From Rubrobacter tropicus (GTDB lineage Bacteria > Actinomycetota > Rubrobacteria > Rubrobacterales > Rubrobacteraceae): DNA of 64,000 nucleotides. A program made the position numbers and the translations under genes. Shown in pieces: positions 41,132 through 50,960 of this stretch. The stretch lies in assembly GCF_011492945.1 (NCBI RefSeq), contig NZ_CP045119.1, forward strand, positions 372,001-436,000, read 5' to 3'. Each line of letters begins with the position of its first letter. The first letter of the stretch is position 1. The notes beneath the pieces were generated by a model. It saw only the letters and a list, made by a program, of their open reading frames with translations, was not told the origin of the DNA and searched no databases.

Positions 41132-41214
41132 GAGGAGCGCGCAAGGCCGGCTGGGGAGCCGGATCGCGGGAAAGAGAAGTCGAGGGTGTATGCCCGGGAG
41201 GATTTATCTGAGTC

Positions 41215-42588
41215 ATGGCTACTTCGGAAGCGGACATGAACAGGCAACACGACGACAGCCACGTCACGGCCCAGCAATGGAAGTGGAGCGCACTCGCGGG
41301 TATGGCGTCCTACATAGATGCCGGGTCGATCGTGGCCCTCGCAGCGGGACTCGCGCTGTGGGAGCAGTACCTGGATTTGAGCAACACCACCCTCGGATTG
41401 CTTACAGCCCTGGGGCCGAACGCCTTCGGGGCGGCGCTCGGCGCCCTGATAGGGGGACGGCTCGGCGACCTGTTCGGCCGCAAGCGCATCTATCAGTACG
41501 ACCTGCTCGTCTACGCCTTCGGGACCCTCCTGATCGTCTTCTCGGTCAACCTGCCGATGCTCCTCATCGGGACCTTCATAGTGGGCGTCGCGGTCGGCGC
41601 CGACGTGCCGACCTCGCTCGCGCTTATCGGCGAATTCTCGCCGAGCAAGGCCCGCGGCAGGCTCATGGGCCTCAGCCAGGTGGCCTGGAGCCTGGGCCCG
41701 ATCGTCGTGTTCGTGCTGGCGTTCGTGCTCACCCCGTACGACTTGCTCGGCAACAGGATAGTCTTCGCCCACCTGTTCGTGGTCGCGATGGTCACGTGGG
41801 CCCTCAGGCGTGGCATGGTGGAGTCCGCCATCTGGACCGCCGCGTCGGGCGCCGGTGAGGCGCGGCCCACGCCCGATCCCGAAGAGCAGCCCGAGGAGGC
41901 TAGCGTGCCGGCCGATCCGCTGGCGAAGAGCCGCCTGCGCGACCTGTTGTCCGGGCCGACCCTGGCGGCGATGGTGTTCACCGCCACCGTGTACCTGTTC
42001 TGGAACCTGGCAGCGGGGACCTTCGGCGTCTTTACCCCCTTCCTCCTGAGGAACCTCGGGGCGCAGAGCCAGGCGGCCAGCGTCGCCCTGTCGTGCGCGG
42101 GCTTCGTCATCACGCTGGTGGCCGTCGTTCTGATCTTTATGCCCTTCAGCGACCGCAGCGATAGGAGCCGCCGCATCATGTGGGGCGTCGGGGCTCTCCT
42201 GAACGTGGTTGCGTTGGGCCAGCTGCTCATCTTTCCCTTCAACACGGCGACGGCCATCACTTTGATCGTGCTCTTCGGCATCGGGGCCGCGCTCGCGGGA
42301 GAACCGTTCTACAAGACGTGGTCGCAGGAGCTGTTCCCAACCATGCTCAGGACCACGGCGCAGGGGCTCACGTTCGGGGTCGCCCGCTTCCTCCTCGGCA
42401 TCTGGAGCTTCTTCGTGCCCGTGCTCGCGGGTTTGAGCATCAGGCCGGTCGCCCTGATCCTCATGATCTTCCTCCTCATAAGCGGCGTGGTCGGCTTCCT
42501 GTTCATGCCGAACACCGCCGGCAGGTCGCTGGAGGAGATCGAGGCGGAGCGCAGCGGTAGTCCGGCACCCGACAAGGTTCCGGCCTAG
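41215..42588 (+). CDS. MFS transporter, sugar-porter type
   Basis: 457 residues, 12 predicted helices with a long central loop (about 210-240). Features: GGRLGDLFGRKRIYQYD between helices 2 and 3, LALIGEFSPSKARGRLMGLSQ, and FGFMPNTAGRSLEEIE-like ending (LFMPNTAGRSLEEIEAE), which is the sugar-porter C-terminal signature. Proton-coupled uptake of a sugar or glycoside. Located between the DeoR regulator and the rhamnosidase, so a rhamnoside is a good guess. A second, ABC-type importer follows in the same operon. Confidence 0.88.
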   Translation: MATSEADMNRQHDDSHVTAQQWKWSALAGMASYIDAGSIVALAAGLALWEQYLDLSNTTLGLLTALGPNAFGAALGALIGGRLGDLFGRKRIYQYDLLVYAFGTLLIVFSVNLPMLLIGTFIVGVAVGADVPTSLALIGEFSPSKARGRLMGLSQVAWSLGPIVVFVLAFVLTPYDLLGNRIVFAHLFVVAMVTWALRRGMVESAIWTAASGAGEARPTPDPEEQPEEASVPADPLAKSRLRDLLSGPTLAAMVFTATVYLFWNLAAGTFGVFTPFLLRNLGAQSQAASVALSCAGFVITLVAVVLIFMPFSDRSDRSRRIMWGVGALLNVVALGQLLIFPFNTATAITLIVLFGIGAALAGEPFYKTWSQELFPTMLRTTAQGLTFGVARFLLGIWSFFVPVLAGLSIRPVALILMIFLLISGVVGFLFMPNTAGRSLEEIEAERSGSPAPDKVPA

Positions 42589-42635
42589 ACGATGGCACGA
42601 TCCGTCACCCACGAACGGCGACAGGGAGAACGAGG

Positions 42636-45359
42636 ATGACCGCGGCGGACCTACGCCCCGTCCACCTGAAGTGCGAGCACCGCGTCGATCCCCTCGGCAT
42701 CGACGAGAGGTCTCCGAGGTTGAGCTGGGCTTTGGCGTCCGAAAAGCGGGCCGAGGTGCAGTCCGCCTACCGCGTCCTGGTCGCGGGCGGCGAGGAGGAC
42801 CTCGCCGCGGAGACGAACCTCCTCTGGGACAGCGGCAGGATCAAGTCCGGCCGCTCCCTCGGCGTCGAGTACGGGGGCGAGGCGCTGAGGTCGGGCGCGC
42901 GCTGCGTGTGGAACGTGCGCGTCTGGGACGGGGAGGGAGGGGCGTCCTCCCCGAGCGAGCCCGCCGTCTTCGAGATGGGTCTATTAGAGAGGTCCGGCTG
43001 GGAGGGAGGCTGGATCTCCGCGGGCGAGGGCCCCGCCGGGGACATGGAACCCCCGACGGGCGACGAGTACGACGCCCTCGGCAACGGCCTCGCCCCGAGC
43101 CCGTACCTGCGCAGGGAGTTCGGCCTGGAAAAGTCGGTGCGCCGGGCGCGCCTCTACGCGACGGCCCGCGGGCTCTACGAGATCTCCATAAACGGCGCCC
43201 GTGTGGGGGACGACGTGCTCGCCCCCGGCTGGACGGACTACCGCAAGCGCATCCAGTACCAGACCTACGACGTGACGGATCTCTTGCGCGAGGGGCCGAA
43301 CGCCCTGGGCGCGATCCTGGGCGACGGCTGGTACGCCGGCTTCGTCGGGTTCGACCCAAAGCGGGCCGGTGCCCACTACGGCACCCGCCCGCAACTCCTC
43401 GCGCAGCTCGACGTCGAGTACGAAGACGGCGCGACGGAGAGCGTCGCGACCGACGGCTCGTGGCGCTCTTCCACGGGGCCGATCCTCTTCTCCGACCTCC
43501 TCGCCGGCGAGTCCTACGACGCCCGGAAGGAGATGCCGGGCTGGAACGAACCGGGCTTCGAAGACGCGGGCTGGCACGGCGTCGGCGTCGAGCCTTTGGG
43601 TGACGTACCGCTCGTCGCCCAGCCCGACGAGGGCGTCAGGGCGACCGAGGAAGTAGCGGCACAGGCCGTGGCCGAGCCCGAAGGTGGGGTCCACGTCTTC
43701 GACATGGGCCAGAACATGGTCGGGTGGGCGCGGCTGAAGGTGCGCGGTGAGGCCGGAACAGCGGTGAGGATGCGCTTCGCCGAGGCGCTCAACCCGGACG
43801 GGACCATCTACACCGAGAACCTCCGATCGGCCCGCCAGACGGATACGTACGTTCTCAAGGGCGAGGACGAAGAAGTCTACGAACCGCGGTTCACCTCTCA
43901 CGGCTTCCATTACGTCGAGGTGACCGGCTACCCCGGCGAGCCGCCGCTCGACGCCGTGGTCGGGCGCGTCGTCCACTCCGCGACGCCGCCCAGCGGTTCG
44001 TTCGAGTGTTCGAGCCCCATGGTCAACAGGCTACAGAGCAACATCGTCTGGGGACAGCGGGGCAACTTCCTCTCCATCCCGACCGACTGCCCGCAGCGCG
44101 ACGAGCGCCTCGGCTGGACGGGGGATGCCCAGATCTTCGTCCGCACCGCCTCCCTCAACATGGACGTCGCCGCCTTCTTCGCCAAGTGGATGGACGACGT
44201 GGAGGACGCCCAGTCGCCGGATGGAGCCTTCACCGACGTGGTGCCCCTGCTCGAAGGCTCGGGCCTCATAAACCTAAGCCGCGGCGCCCCCGCCTGGGGC
44301 GACGCCGGCATCATAGTGCCGTGGACCATCTACAAGACCTACGGCGACACCAGGATAGTCCGGAAGCACTACGACGCCATGACCCGCTGGATGTCCTACC
44401 TCCACGAGGCAAACCCCGACCTCCTGCGCCGGAACAAGCTGGGCAACAACTACGGCGACTGGCTCTCACCCGAGGGCGACGCCACCCCCAAAGACCTACT
44501 GGCCACGGCCTACTGGGCCCACGACGCGAAGCTCGTGGCCGAGATGTCCCGCGCGATAGGCCGCGAAGGCGCCGGCTACGAAAGTCTCTTCGAGAACATC
44601 AAAGACGCGTTCAACCGGGCCTACGTCACCCCCGACGGGCGTGTGGGAGCCGACACCCAGACGGGCTACGTGGTGGCCCTGCACATGGGGCTCCTGCCCG
44701 AAGAGCTGCGCGCGAAGGCCGCCGGGCACCTCGTCAGGGCCATAGAGGCGAAAGACTGGCACCTCTCCACGGGGTTTGTCGGCGTGGGGTACCTGTGCCC
44801 CGTGTTGACGGAGGCCGGCTACCCCGACGTCGCCTACCGTCTGCTCAACAACGAGACATATCCATCCTGGGGATACACCATAAAAAACGGGGCCACCACG
44901 ATCTGGGAGCGCTGGGACGGTTGGACGGAGGAGAACGGCTTCCAATCGCCCAACATGAATTCCTTCAACCACTACTCCTTGGGCTCCGTGGGCGAGTGGC
45001 TCTACCGCTACGTGGCGGGGCTGGACATGGATCCCGAGACGGCGGGCTACGGGCGCATCGTCATACGCCCGCGCCCGGGCGGCGGCCTGGCCCACGCGCG
45101 GGCCGAGTACGACTCGGTCCGTGGCAGGATCGCCAGCGCCTGGAGCGTGGAGGGCGACCGGTTCGAACTCGGGATCGACATACCCCCAAACACGACGGCC
45201 ACGGTCTACGTGCCGGCGGAGGGCGGGGCTGGTATCTCCGAGGGCGGCAAGCCGGTAGAGAGAGCCGAGGGCGTCAAGGTCTTGAAGATGGAGGAGAAAC
45301 AGGGCGTTCTGGCCGTCGGTTCCGGCAGGTACGAGTTCGTGGGCAGGGTAGCCCGGTGA
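42636..45359 (+). CDS. Alpha-L-rhamnosidase, GH78
   Basis: 907 residues without signal peptide, so cytoplasmic. Domain order as in GH78: N-terminal beta domain (PVHLKCEHRVDPLGIDERSPRLSWAL), carbohydrate-binding beta domain (ARLYATARGLYEISINGARVGDDVLAPGWTDYRKRIQYQTYDV), then the alpha6/alpha6 catalytic barrel from about residue 450 with PTDCPQRDERLGWTGDAQIF containing the acidic residues and LSTGFVGVGYLCPVL, GATTIWERWDGW, SFNHYSLGSVGEWLY, and a C-terminal beta domain. Hydrolyses terminal alpha-L-rhamnose from imported rhamnosides, feeding the isomerase/kinase/aldolase genes downstream. Confidence 0.95.
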   Translation: MTAADLRPVHLKCEHRVDPLGIDERSPRLSWALASEKRAEVQSAYRVLVAGGEEDLAAETNLLWDSGRIKSGRSLGVEYGGEALRSGARCVWNVRVWDGEGGASSPSEPAVFEMGLLERSGWEGGWISAGEGPAGDMEPPTGDEYDALGNGLAPSPYLRREFGLEKSVRRARLYATARGLYEISINGARVGDDVLAPGWTDYRKRIQYQTYDVTDLLREGPNALGAILGDGWYAGFVGFDPKRAGAHYGTRPQLLAQLDVEYEDGATESVATDGSWRSSTGPILFSDLLAGESYDARKEMPGWNEPGFEDAGWHGVGVEPLGDVPLVAQPDEGVRATEEVAAQAVAEPEGGVHVFDMGQNMVGWARLKVRGEAGTAVRMRFAEALNPDGTIYTENLRSARQTDTYVLKGEDEEVYEPRFTSHGFHYVEVTGYPGEPPLDAVVGRVVHSATPPSGSFECSSPMVNRLQSNIVWGQRGNFLSIPTDCPQRDERLGWTGDAQIFVRTASLNMDVAAFFAKWMDDVEDAQSPDGAFTDVVPLLEGSGLINLSRGAPAWGDAGIIVPWTIYKTYGDTRIVRKHYDAMTRWMSYLHEANPDLLRRNKLGNNYGDWLSPEGDATPKDLLATAYWAHDAKLVAEMSRAIGREGAGYESLFENIKDAFNRAYVTPDGRVGADTQTGYVVALHMGLLPEELRAKAAGHLVRAIEAKDWHLSTGFVGVGYLCPVLTEAGYPDVAYRLLNNETYPSWGYTIKNGATTIWERWDGWTEENGFQSPNMNSFNHYSLGSVGEWLYRYVAGLDMDPETAGYGRIVIRPRPGGGLAHARAEYDSVRGRIASAWSVEGDRFELGIDIPPNTTATVYVPAEGGAGISEGGKPVERAEGVKVLKMEEKQGVLAVGSGRYEFVGRVAR

Positions 45360-45502
45360 CCGCCTCTCAAAGATTCCACAGCGCGTACGGGACAACGCCG
45401 GAGGGGCACTTCACGGACACCGACCCCCTGGGCCGCACGATCCGCGTCCGCGGGGTTACACTGGTACTGGCGGCCGAGGTGCGGTGTGTTTAGGAATCTT
45501 TC

Positions 45503-45865
45503 GTGAGCGAAGGCGCCAGAGTATGGATCGTGCCCGACGGGTTCATCCCGGCGGAGAGCACGGGTTCGCAGCAGAGCCACGAGGCGATCTGCGTGCTCAA
45601 CACGTCGGCGGAGCGGGCGCGGCTCTCCGTCTCTTTCTACTTCGAGGACCGGGACCCGGTCAAAGACGTCGAGGTGATCGTCCCGCCGGAGCGCACCAGG
45701 CACATACGGACTGACGAGATAGACGGCGTCGAGATCCCGCGCGGCGTGCCGTACGCGGTCCGGGTCGAATCGAGCGTGCCCGTCACGGTGCAGGTCTCCC
45801 GGATGGACACCACCCAGCCGGCCCTCTCGCTCATGACCGCCATGGCCTATCCGGTGGAGCGATGA
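45503..45865 (+). CDS. ASRT-family (sensory rhodopsin transducer-like) protein
   Basis: 120 residues, single beta-rich domain. The sequence VWIVPDGFIPAESTGSQQSHEAICVLNTSAERARLSVSFYFEDRDPV..HIRTDEIDG..IPRGVPYAVRVESSVPVTVQVSRMDTTQPALSLMTAMAY matches the Anabaena sensory rhodopsin transducer family along its whole length. No rhodopsin gene is nearby. Family members are also found in carbohydrate operons, where their role is not established; sugar binding or anomer handling is a guess. GTG start with AGGA upstream; between the rhamnosidase and epimerase. Confidence 0.85.
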   Translation: MSEGARVWIVPDGFIPAESTGSQQSHEAICVLNTSAERARLSVSFYFEDRDPVKDVEVIVPPERTRHIRTDEIDGVEIPRGVPYAVRVESSVPVTVQVSRMDTTQPALSLMTAMAYPVER

Positions 45866-45922
45866 GCGCGAAGCCAGACTTCTCAGCTTTCGAGATCCCA
45901 GGGTCCAGGGAAGGGTAACGGT

Positions 45923-46804
45923 ATGCCGCAGTTCGGAGCGCACGCGTTCATCTGGGCGGGCGAATGGACGCCCGAGGGGGCCGAGAGGGTGATCCGGGGC
46001 GCGTCCGAGGCCGGGTTGGATTTCGTGGAGATTCCCCTGTTGCATCCCGAAAGCATGGACGTCTCCGGGACGAGGGAGCTGCTGGACCGGTACGGGATCG
46101 GGTGCACCTGCTCGCTTGGATTGCCCGAGTCGGCGCACCTTCCCTTCGCCCCCGACGCGGCGGAAAGGTTTCTCAAGAAGGCGGTGAACGTTACGGCCGA
46201 ACTTGGGTCTGACGCTCTTTCTGGGGCGATCTACACGCACCTTGGCACCCTGACCCGCAAGCCGCCCACCGAGGACGAGCTCGCGACGGTGGCGCGGGTG
46301 ATCAAGAGCGTGGCGCGGTACGCGGCGGAACAAAACGTCTCGCTCGGCATAGAGGCCATCAACCGCTACGAGACGTACCTGATCAACCTGGCCTCCCAGG
46401 CCGACGAGATGGTGGGCCGGGTCGACGAGGCCAACGTGTTCGTTCACCTCGACACCTACCACATGAACATCGAGGAGAAGGGCTTCTACGAACCGATAGT
46501 CGCCACCGGGCCCAGGATGCGCTACATCCACCTCTCGGAATCCGACCGGGGGACGCCTGGCACGGGCAACGTGCACTGGGACGACGTCTTCGGGGGCCTG
46601 AAGGATGCGGAGTACGACGGGCGGCTGGTGATGGAGTCGTTCGCGGCTGTCAACGAGGACATCATAGGCGCCACGGCCCTGTGGCGGAACGTGGTCGGAG
46701 ATCCGCAAGCCTTGATAACCGACGGGCTGGCCTTTCTGCGCGATAAAGCCGCCGAGCACGGTCTACTCGACGGCCCGGCCGGGCCACCGCGGGGCGGTCG
46801 GTAG
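45923..46804 (+). CDS. Sugar phosphate isomerase/epimerase, ketose 3-epimerase type
   Basis: A 293-residue TIM barrel of the D-tagatose/D-psicose 3-epimerase group. Metal ligands: Glu in LGIEAINRYETY, Asp in VHLDTYHMNIEEKGF, His in RYIHLSESDRG and Glu in RLVMESF. It would interconvert ketoses at C3. Its TAG shares one base with the rhamnulokinase GTG, so both are made together. In a rhamnose operon it may act on L-rhamnulose or another ketose released with it; the natural substrate is not known. Confidence 0.9.
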   Translation: MPQFGAHAFIWAGEWTPEGAERVIRGASEAGLDFVEIPLLHPESMDVSGTRELLDRYGIGCTCSLGLPESAHLPFAPDAAERFLKKAVNVTAELGSDALSGAIYTHLGTLTRKPPTEDELATVARVIKSVARYAAEQNVSLGIEAINRYETYLINLASQADEMVGRVDEANVFVHLDTYHMNIEEKGFYEPIVATGPRMRYIHLSESDRGTPGTGNVHWDDVFGGLKDAEYDGRLVMESFAAVNEDIIGATALWRNVVGDPQALITDGLAFLRDKAAEHGLLDGPAGPPRGGR

Positions 46805-48318
46805 TGGCCGCGGAGACCGCGTTCCTGGCGGTCGACCTGGGGGCCGAGAGCGGACGCGTCGTGCTCGGGCGTTTCAGCGGCGGGCGGATGGCCCTCGAAG
46901 AGGTGCACCGGTTTCCGAACGTGCCCGTCCGGCTACCCGACGGCCTGCACTGGGACGTGTTGTGGATCGTCGAAGAGGTCAAGAACGGGATCGCCAGAGC
47001 GGCCAACGACGGTGAACGAATAGAGAGCCTCGGGGTCGACTCCTGGGGCGTGGACTTCGGCCTCCTGGACCGCGACGGCTGCCTGATAGCCAACCCCTAC
47101 CACTACCGCGACCCCCGCACCGAGGGCATGGAGGAGAGGGCCTTCGATCGGATGCCCAGGGAGGAGATATACGAAACGACGGGCGTCCAGTTCATGCCCA
47201 TAAACACCCTCTACCAGCTTTTGGCGATGGAGGGTTCGCCCCTTCTCCAGGCGGCGCAAACGCTGCTCCTGATCCCCGACCTCATCGGTTACTGGCTCAC
47301 CGGCGAGAGAGCCTGCGAGTTCACCGCCGCCAGCACCACCCAGCTCTGCGACGCGCGTTCGGGCGGTTGGGCCCGCGACCTCCTGGAGAAGATGCGCCTC
47401 CCCGGCCACATCTTCGGCGAGATCGTCCCACCCGGCACCCAACTCGGCCCCCTGCTGCCCGCGGTTGCCGAGGAGACGGGGGCAAAGGGAGGGTTGCCGG
47501 TCACGTCCGTCGCCTCCCACGACACCGCCTCCGCCGTGGTCGCCGTCCCCGCCGAAAACGAGAACTTCGCGTACATCTCCAGCGGCACCTGGTCCCTGGT
47601 GGGCGTGGAGTTGCCGAAACCGGCCATAGCGCCCGGGGGCATGCACGCAAACTTTACGAACGAGGGGGGCTTCGGCGGTACGACGCGGTTCCTGAAGAAC
47701 GTCATGGGCCTCTGGCTTTTGCAGGAATGCCGGCGCACCTGGGCCCGCGAAGGACGCGAGTACTCCTACGAAGAGCTGGCCCGCCTCGCTCAGGCGGCGC
47801 CGGGCGGCGGTCCGCTGCTGGACCCGGATCACCCCTCCTTTCTCCCCCCTGGGGACATGCCGGGACGGATCCGCCGTTTCTGCCGGGAGACGCGCCAGAG
47901 TCCGCCCGGGGAACCGGGGGAGGTCGCGCGGTGCGTGCTCGAAAGCCTGGCGCTCAAGTACCGGTGGTCTCTGGAGCGGGCCGAGGAGATAACCGGCCGG
48001 CGGGCCGAGGTCGTCCACGTGGTGGGGGGCGGGGTGCGGAACACGCTCCTGTGCCAGCTCACGGCGGACGCGACGCGACGGCCCGTGCGGGCAGGACCGG
48101 TGGAGGCGACGGCCCTTGGCAACCTCATGGTCCAGGCCCACGCCAGGGGGTACCTGGGTTCTTTAGAGGAGATCCGGGCCGCCGTGCGGCGCTCCCCCGT
48201 AGAGCTGCACGACTACGAGCCGATGGGCAGCGCGGACGAGTGGGATGGGGCCTACGAGAGGTTGCGGGGGGTCATGGACGCTGCCGCGCACCTGGACGCG
48301 GAAGGAGCGAGCTTTTGA
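46804..48318 (+). CDS. rhaB: Rhamnulokinase
   Basis: 504 residues, FGGY kinase of the RhaB branch. FLAVDLGAESGRVVLGRFSGGRMALEEVHRFPN is the characteristic start (DLGAESGR). Then LHWDVLWIVEEVKNGI, GVDSWGVDFGLLD, YRDPRTEGM, SVASHDTASAVVAVPAENENFAYISSGTWSLVGVE, and the C-terminal VVHVVGGGVRNTLLCQLTADATRRPV. It phosphorylates L-rhamnulose to the 1-phosphate that the bifunctional aldolase at 54.5 kb splits. GTG start overlapping the epimerase stop. Confidence 0.95.
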   Translation: MAAETAFLAVDLGAESGRVVLGRFSGGRMALEEVHRFPNVPVRLPDGLHWDVLWIVEEVKNGIARAANDGERIESLGVDSWGVDFGLLDRDGCLIANPYHYRDPRTEGMEERAFDRMPREEIYETTGVQFMPINTLYQLLAMEGSPLLQAAQTLLLIPDLIGYWLTGERACEFTAASTTQLCDARSGGWARDLLEKMRLPGHIFGEIVPPGTQLGPLLPAVAEETGAKGGLPVTSVASHDTASAVVAVPAENENFAYISSGTWSLVGVELPKPAIAPGGMHANFTNEGGFGGTTRFLKNVMGLWLLQECRRTWAREGREYSYEELARLAQAAPGGGPLLDPDHPSFLPPGDMPGRIRRFCRETRQSPPGEPGEVARCVLESLALKYRWSLERAEEITGRRAEVVHVVGGGVRNTLLCQLTADATRRPVRAGPVEATALGNLMVQAHARGYLGSLEEIRAAVRRSPVELHDYEPMGSADEWDGAYERLRGVMDAAAHLDAEGASF

Positions 48319-48388
48319 GTAGGTGGGCAGGGAGGGATAGAGAGCCGGGTGGTGACCATCTGGAGGGCCTCGGGAAAGTTGGAGCGCC

Positions 48389-49969
48389 ATGAGCCTCTCC
48401 GAGGAGCCCGGCACGGAGAGGGCCGCCACGGTCGCCGAGACACCGCCCGTCTTCCGTTTGCGCGACGTGACGAAGCGCTTCGGCGGCGTGACAGCCGTGG
48501 AGGGGGTGAGTTTCGACCTGCGGCCCGGCGAGGTCCACGCCCTGGTGGGAGAGAACGGCGCGGGCAAGAGCACGCTCATGAAGATGGTCCACGGCCTGTA
48601 CGCACCAGACGAGGGGACGCTGGAGGTGGGCGGGGAGGCCGCCGAGTTCTCCTCGCCGCGCGACGCCGAGGCCGCCGGCATCGCCATGATCCCGCAGGAG
48701 CTGGACCTGTTCCCGGAGCTCTCCGTTACGGAGAACCTGTTCGTGGGCCGTCACCGGCCCCGCACACGCTGGGGCACCCTGGACAGGACCGCCATGCGGG
48801 CCGAAGCCCGCGGGCGGTTGAGGTCCCTCGGCGTCGACCTGGACGTCACCACCTCCGTCAAGGGGCTCTCGGCGGCCAACCAGCAGATCGTGGCCATCGC
48901 GCGGGCCCTCGTGGGCGAGGCCAGGGCCGTGGTCATGGACGAGCCGACCGCCTCCCTGACCGAGCGGGAGGTCCGCCAGCTCTTCAGGATCATCTCCGAT
49001 TTGACCGCTGGCGGCGTCGGCGTCGCCTACATCTCGCACCGCCTGGAGGAGATCTTCACTATCTCCGACCGCATCACCGTGCTGCGCGACGGGCACCACA
49101 TCACCACCGCGCCCGCCGCAGACCTCGACTCCGAGGAGCTGGTGCGCCTCATGGTGGGCCGGCCCTTGAACGAGCTGTTCACCCGGAGCGCCCACAACCC
49201 GGGCGAGGTGGCCCTGGAGGTGCGCGGCCTGAGCAGGGCCGGAGAGTTCGAGGACGTAGACCTCGTCGTGCGCCGGAGCGAGATCGTCGGTTTGTCCGGG
49301 CTCGTCGGGGCCGGCCGTAGCGAGGTGGCCCAGGCGATCTTCGGCATCCGCTCACCCGAGTCGGGCGAGATCCGGATCGACGGCGAGGTAGTCCAGATAC
49401 GCTCCCCCCAGGCGGCCATGGAGCGGGGCATCTTCTACGTCCCCGAGGAGCGGCGCTCGCAGGGGCTCATCCTGCCTTTCTCCATAAAGAACAATATTAC
49501 CCTGAGCATCCTGGATCGGATCGCGCGGTTCGGGTTCGTGCCGAGGACGGAGCGGCAGACGGCCGACCGGTTCGCCAAGGGGCTATCTATTCGGGGGGGC
49601 AGTGTGTCAGATCCCGTCAGCCGCCTCTCGGGCGGCAACCAGCAGAAGGTGGTGCTGGCGAAATCGCTAGCCCGCGAGCCCTCCATCCTGCTCCTCGACG
49701 AGCCGACCAGGGGCATCGACGTCGGGGCCAAGTCCGAGATCTACCGCCTCATAGACGACCTCGCCAAGGAGGGAAAGGCCATCCTGCTCATCTCCTCGGA
49801 GCTCGAGGAGGTCCTCTCCATGTCCGACCGGGTGGTGGTCATGCGGGAGGGCAGGATCACCGGCGAGTTCGGGCGCAACGAGGCCAGCCAGGAGATGGTG
49901 ATGACCGCGGCCACCGGCGGCAAGAACCGGCCGGCCGGTCCGGGAGAGGAGGCACCCGAAGATGAGTGA
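48389..49969 (+). CDS. Rhamnose-type CUT2 ABC transporter ATPase, double domain
   Basis: 526 residues with two ABC domains (RbsA/XylG type). Domain 1: Walker A GENGAGKST, signature LSAANQQIV, Walker B VVMDEPTASL. Domain 2 from about residue 270: degenerate Walker A GLVGAGRSE, signature LSGGNQQKV, Walker B LLLDEPTRGIDVG. The divergent second site is usual for this type. It ends 8 bases inside the first permease gene. Energises rhamnose uptake in this operon. Confidence 0.92.
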   Translation: MSLSEEPGTERAATVAETPPVFRLRDVTKRFGGVTAVEGVSFDLRPGEVHALVGENGAGKSTLMKMVHGLYAPDEGTLEVGGEAAEFSSPRDAEAAGIAMIPQELDLFPELSVTENLFVGRHRPRTRWGTLDRTAMRAEARGRLRSLGVDLDVTTSVKGLSAANQQIVAIARALVGEARAVVMDEPTASLTEREVRQLFRIISDLTAGGVGVAYISHRLEEIFTISDRITVLRDGHHITTAPAADLDSEELVRLMVGRPLNELFTRSAHNPGEVALEVRGLSRAGEFEDVDLVVRRSEIVGLSGLVGAGRSEVAQAIFGIRSPESGEIRIDGEVVQIRSPQAAMERGIFYVPEERRSQGLILPFSIKNNITLSILDRIARFGFVPRTERQTADRFAKGLSIRGGSVSDPVSRLSGGNQQKVVLAKSLAREPSILLLDEPTRGIDVGAKSEIYRLIDDLAKEGKAILLISSELEEVLSMSDRVVVMREGRITGEFGRNEASQEMVMTAATGGKNRPAGPGEEAPEDE

Positions 49970-50960
49970 AGCACAGGCGCCGATCCCCGCAGAGAGTAGC
50001 GCTAACGGTACCGCGCTGCGCCGGTGGTTGGTGCGCCCCGAGGCTCCTGCTCTGGTGTTTTTGGCCGTTCTGCTGGTGGCCTTCTCGCTCAGCAGCGACA
50101 AGTTTTTGAGCGGCTCCAACCTCGAGTCCATCCTGGTCTCCGTGGCCGTGCTGGGCACTATCGCCCTCGCGGTCAACCAGGTGATCCTGTGCGGGGAGAT
50201 AGACATCTCGACGGGCTCGATGATGGGCCTGTGCGCGGTCGCCGCGGGGGCCGTGGCGACGAGCACGGGCGGCCTGATCCTCCCCCTGCTGACGGGCGTG
50301 GCCGTCGGCGCGCTGGCCGGGGCCGTCAACGGCCTGCTCGTGACCCTCGGGCGCATCCCGTCCATAATCGTGACGCTCGGCATGCTCTACGCGCTGCGCG
50401 GGGTGATCCTGCTGGTCACCGGAGGGACCTGGATCACCGGCATCCCGAACGAGACGCGCGTCCTCGGGACCGGGTCGGTGCTGGGCATCGAGTACCCCGT
50501 GTTCGTCCTCCTCTTTCTGTTCGTGGTGATGGAGCTTGTCAGCCGCCACTCGACCTGGGGCCGAAACGTCTTCGCCGTCGGCGGCAACCGCCGGGCCTCC
50601 CGCCTGGCGGGCCTCCCGATAGACCGCGTCCGTTTCCTGTCCTTCGTTCTCGTAGGCGTCTTCGTCGGCATAGCGTCCATCATCTACCTCGGGCGGGCGG
50701 GGTCCGTGCAGACCAACACCGGGACAGGCCTCGAGCTTCAGGTGGTCGCGGCCGTGGTGATAGGGGGCACGAGCATTTCGGGCGGGCGGGGTTCGACGCT
50801 CGCCGCCCTCACAGGGGCCGTACTCATAGGCGTCATCCTCAACGGTCTCATCCTGCTCGGGGTGCCCGGCATCTGGCAGGACGCCGTGCTAGGGGCCCTG
50901 ATCCTGCTCGCCGTCACGACAGACGTGTTGCGCCGGCGGCTTTTGGGAGACAAGTCATGA
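49962..50960 (+). CDS. Rhamnose-type CUT2 ABC transporter permease 1
   Basis: 332 residues, about ten helices. Signature CGEIDISTGSMMGLCAV and AAVVIGGTSISGGRGSTLAALTGAV. It overlaps the ATPase end and ends in an ATGA with permease 2. Two different permeases next to each other are usual in rhamnose importers (RhaP/RhaQ). Confidence 0.9.
   Translation: MSEAQAPIPAESSANGTALRRWLVRPEAPALVFLAVLLVAFSLSSDKFLSGSNLESILVSVAVLGTIALAVNQVILCGEIDISTGSMMGLCAVAAGAVATSTGGLILPLLTGVAVGALAGAVNGLLVTLGRIPSIIVTLGMLYALRGVILLVTGGTWITGIPNETRVLGTGSVLGIEYPVFVLLFLFVVMELVSRHSTWGRNVFAVGGNRRASRLAGLPIDRVRFLSFVLVGVFVGIASIIYLGRAGSVQTNTGTGLELQVVAAVVIGGTSISGGRGSTLAALTGAVLIGVILNGLILLGVPGIWQDAVLGALILLAVTTDVLRRRLLGDKS

Noticed and set aside
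45356-45493. 45-codon frame overlapping the rhamnosidase stop as GTGA
   Set aside because: Weak ribosome site and no recognisable sequence; likely intergenic between rhamnosidase and the ASRT-family gene.
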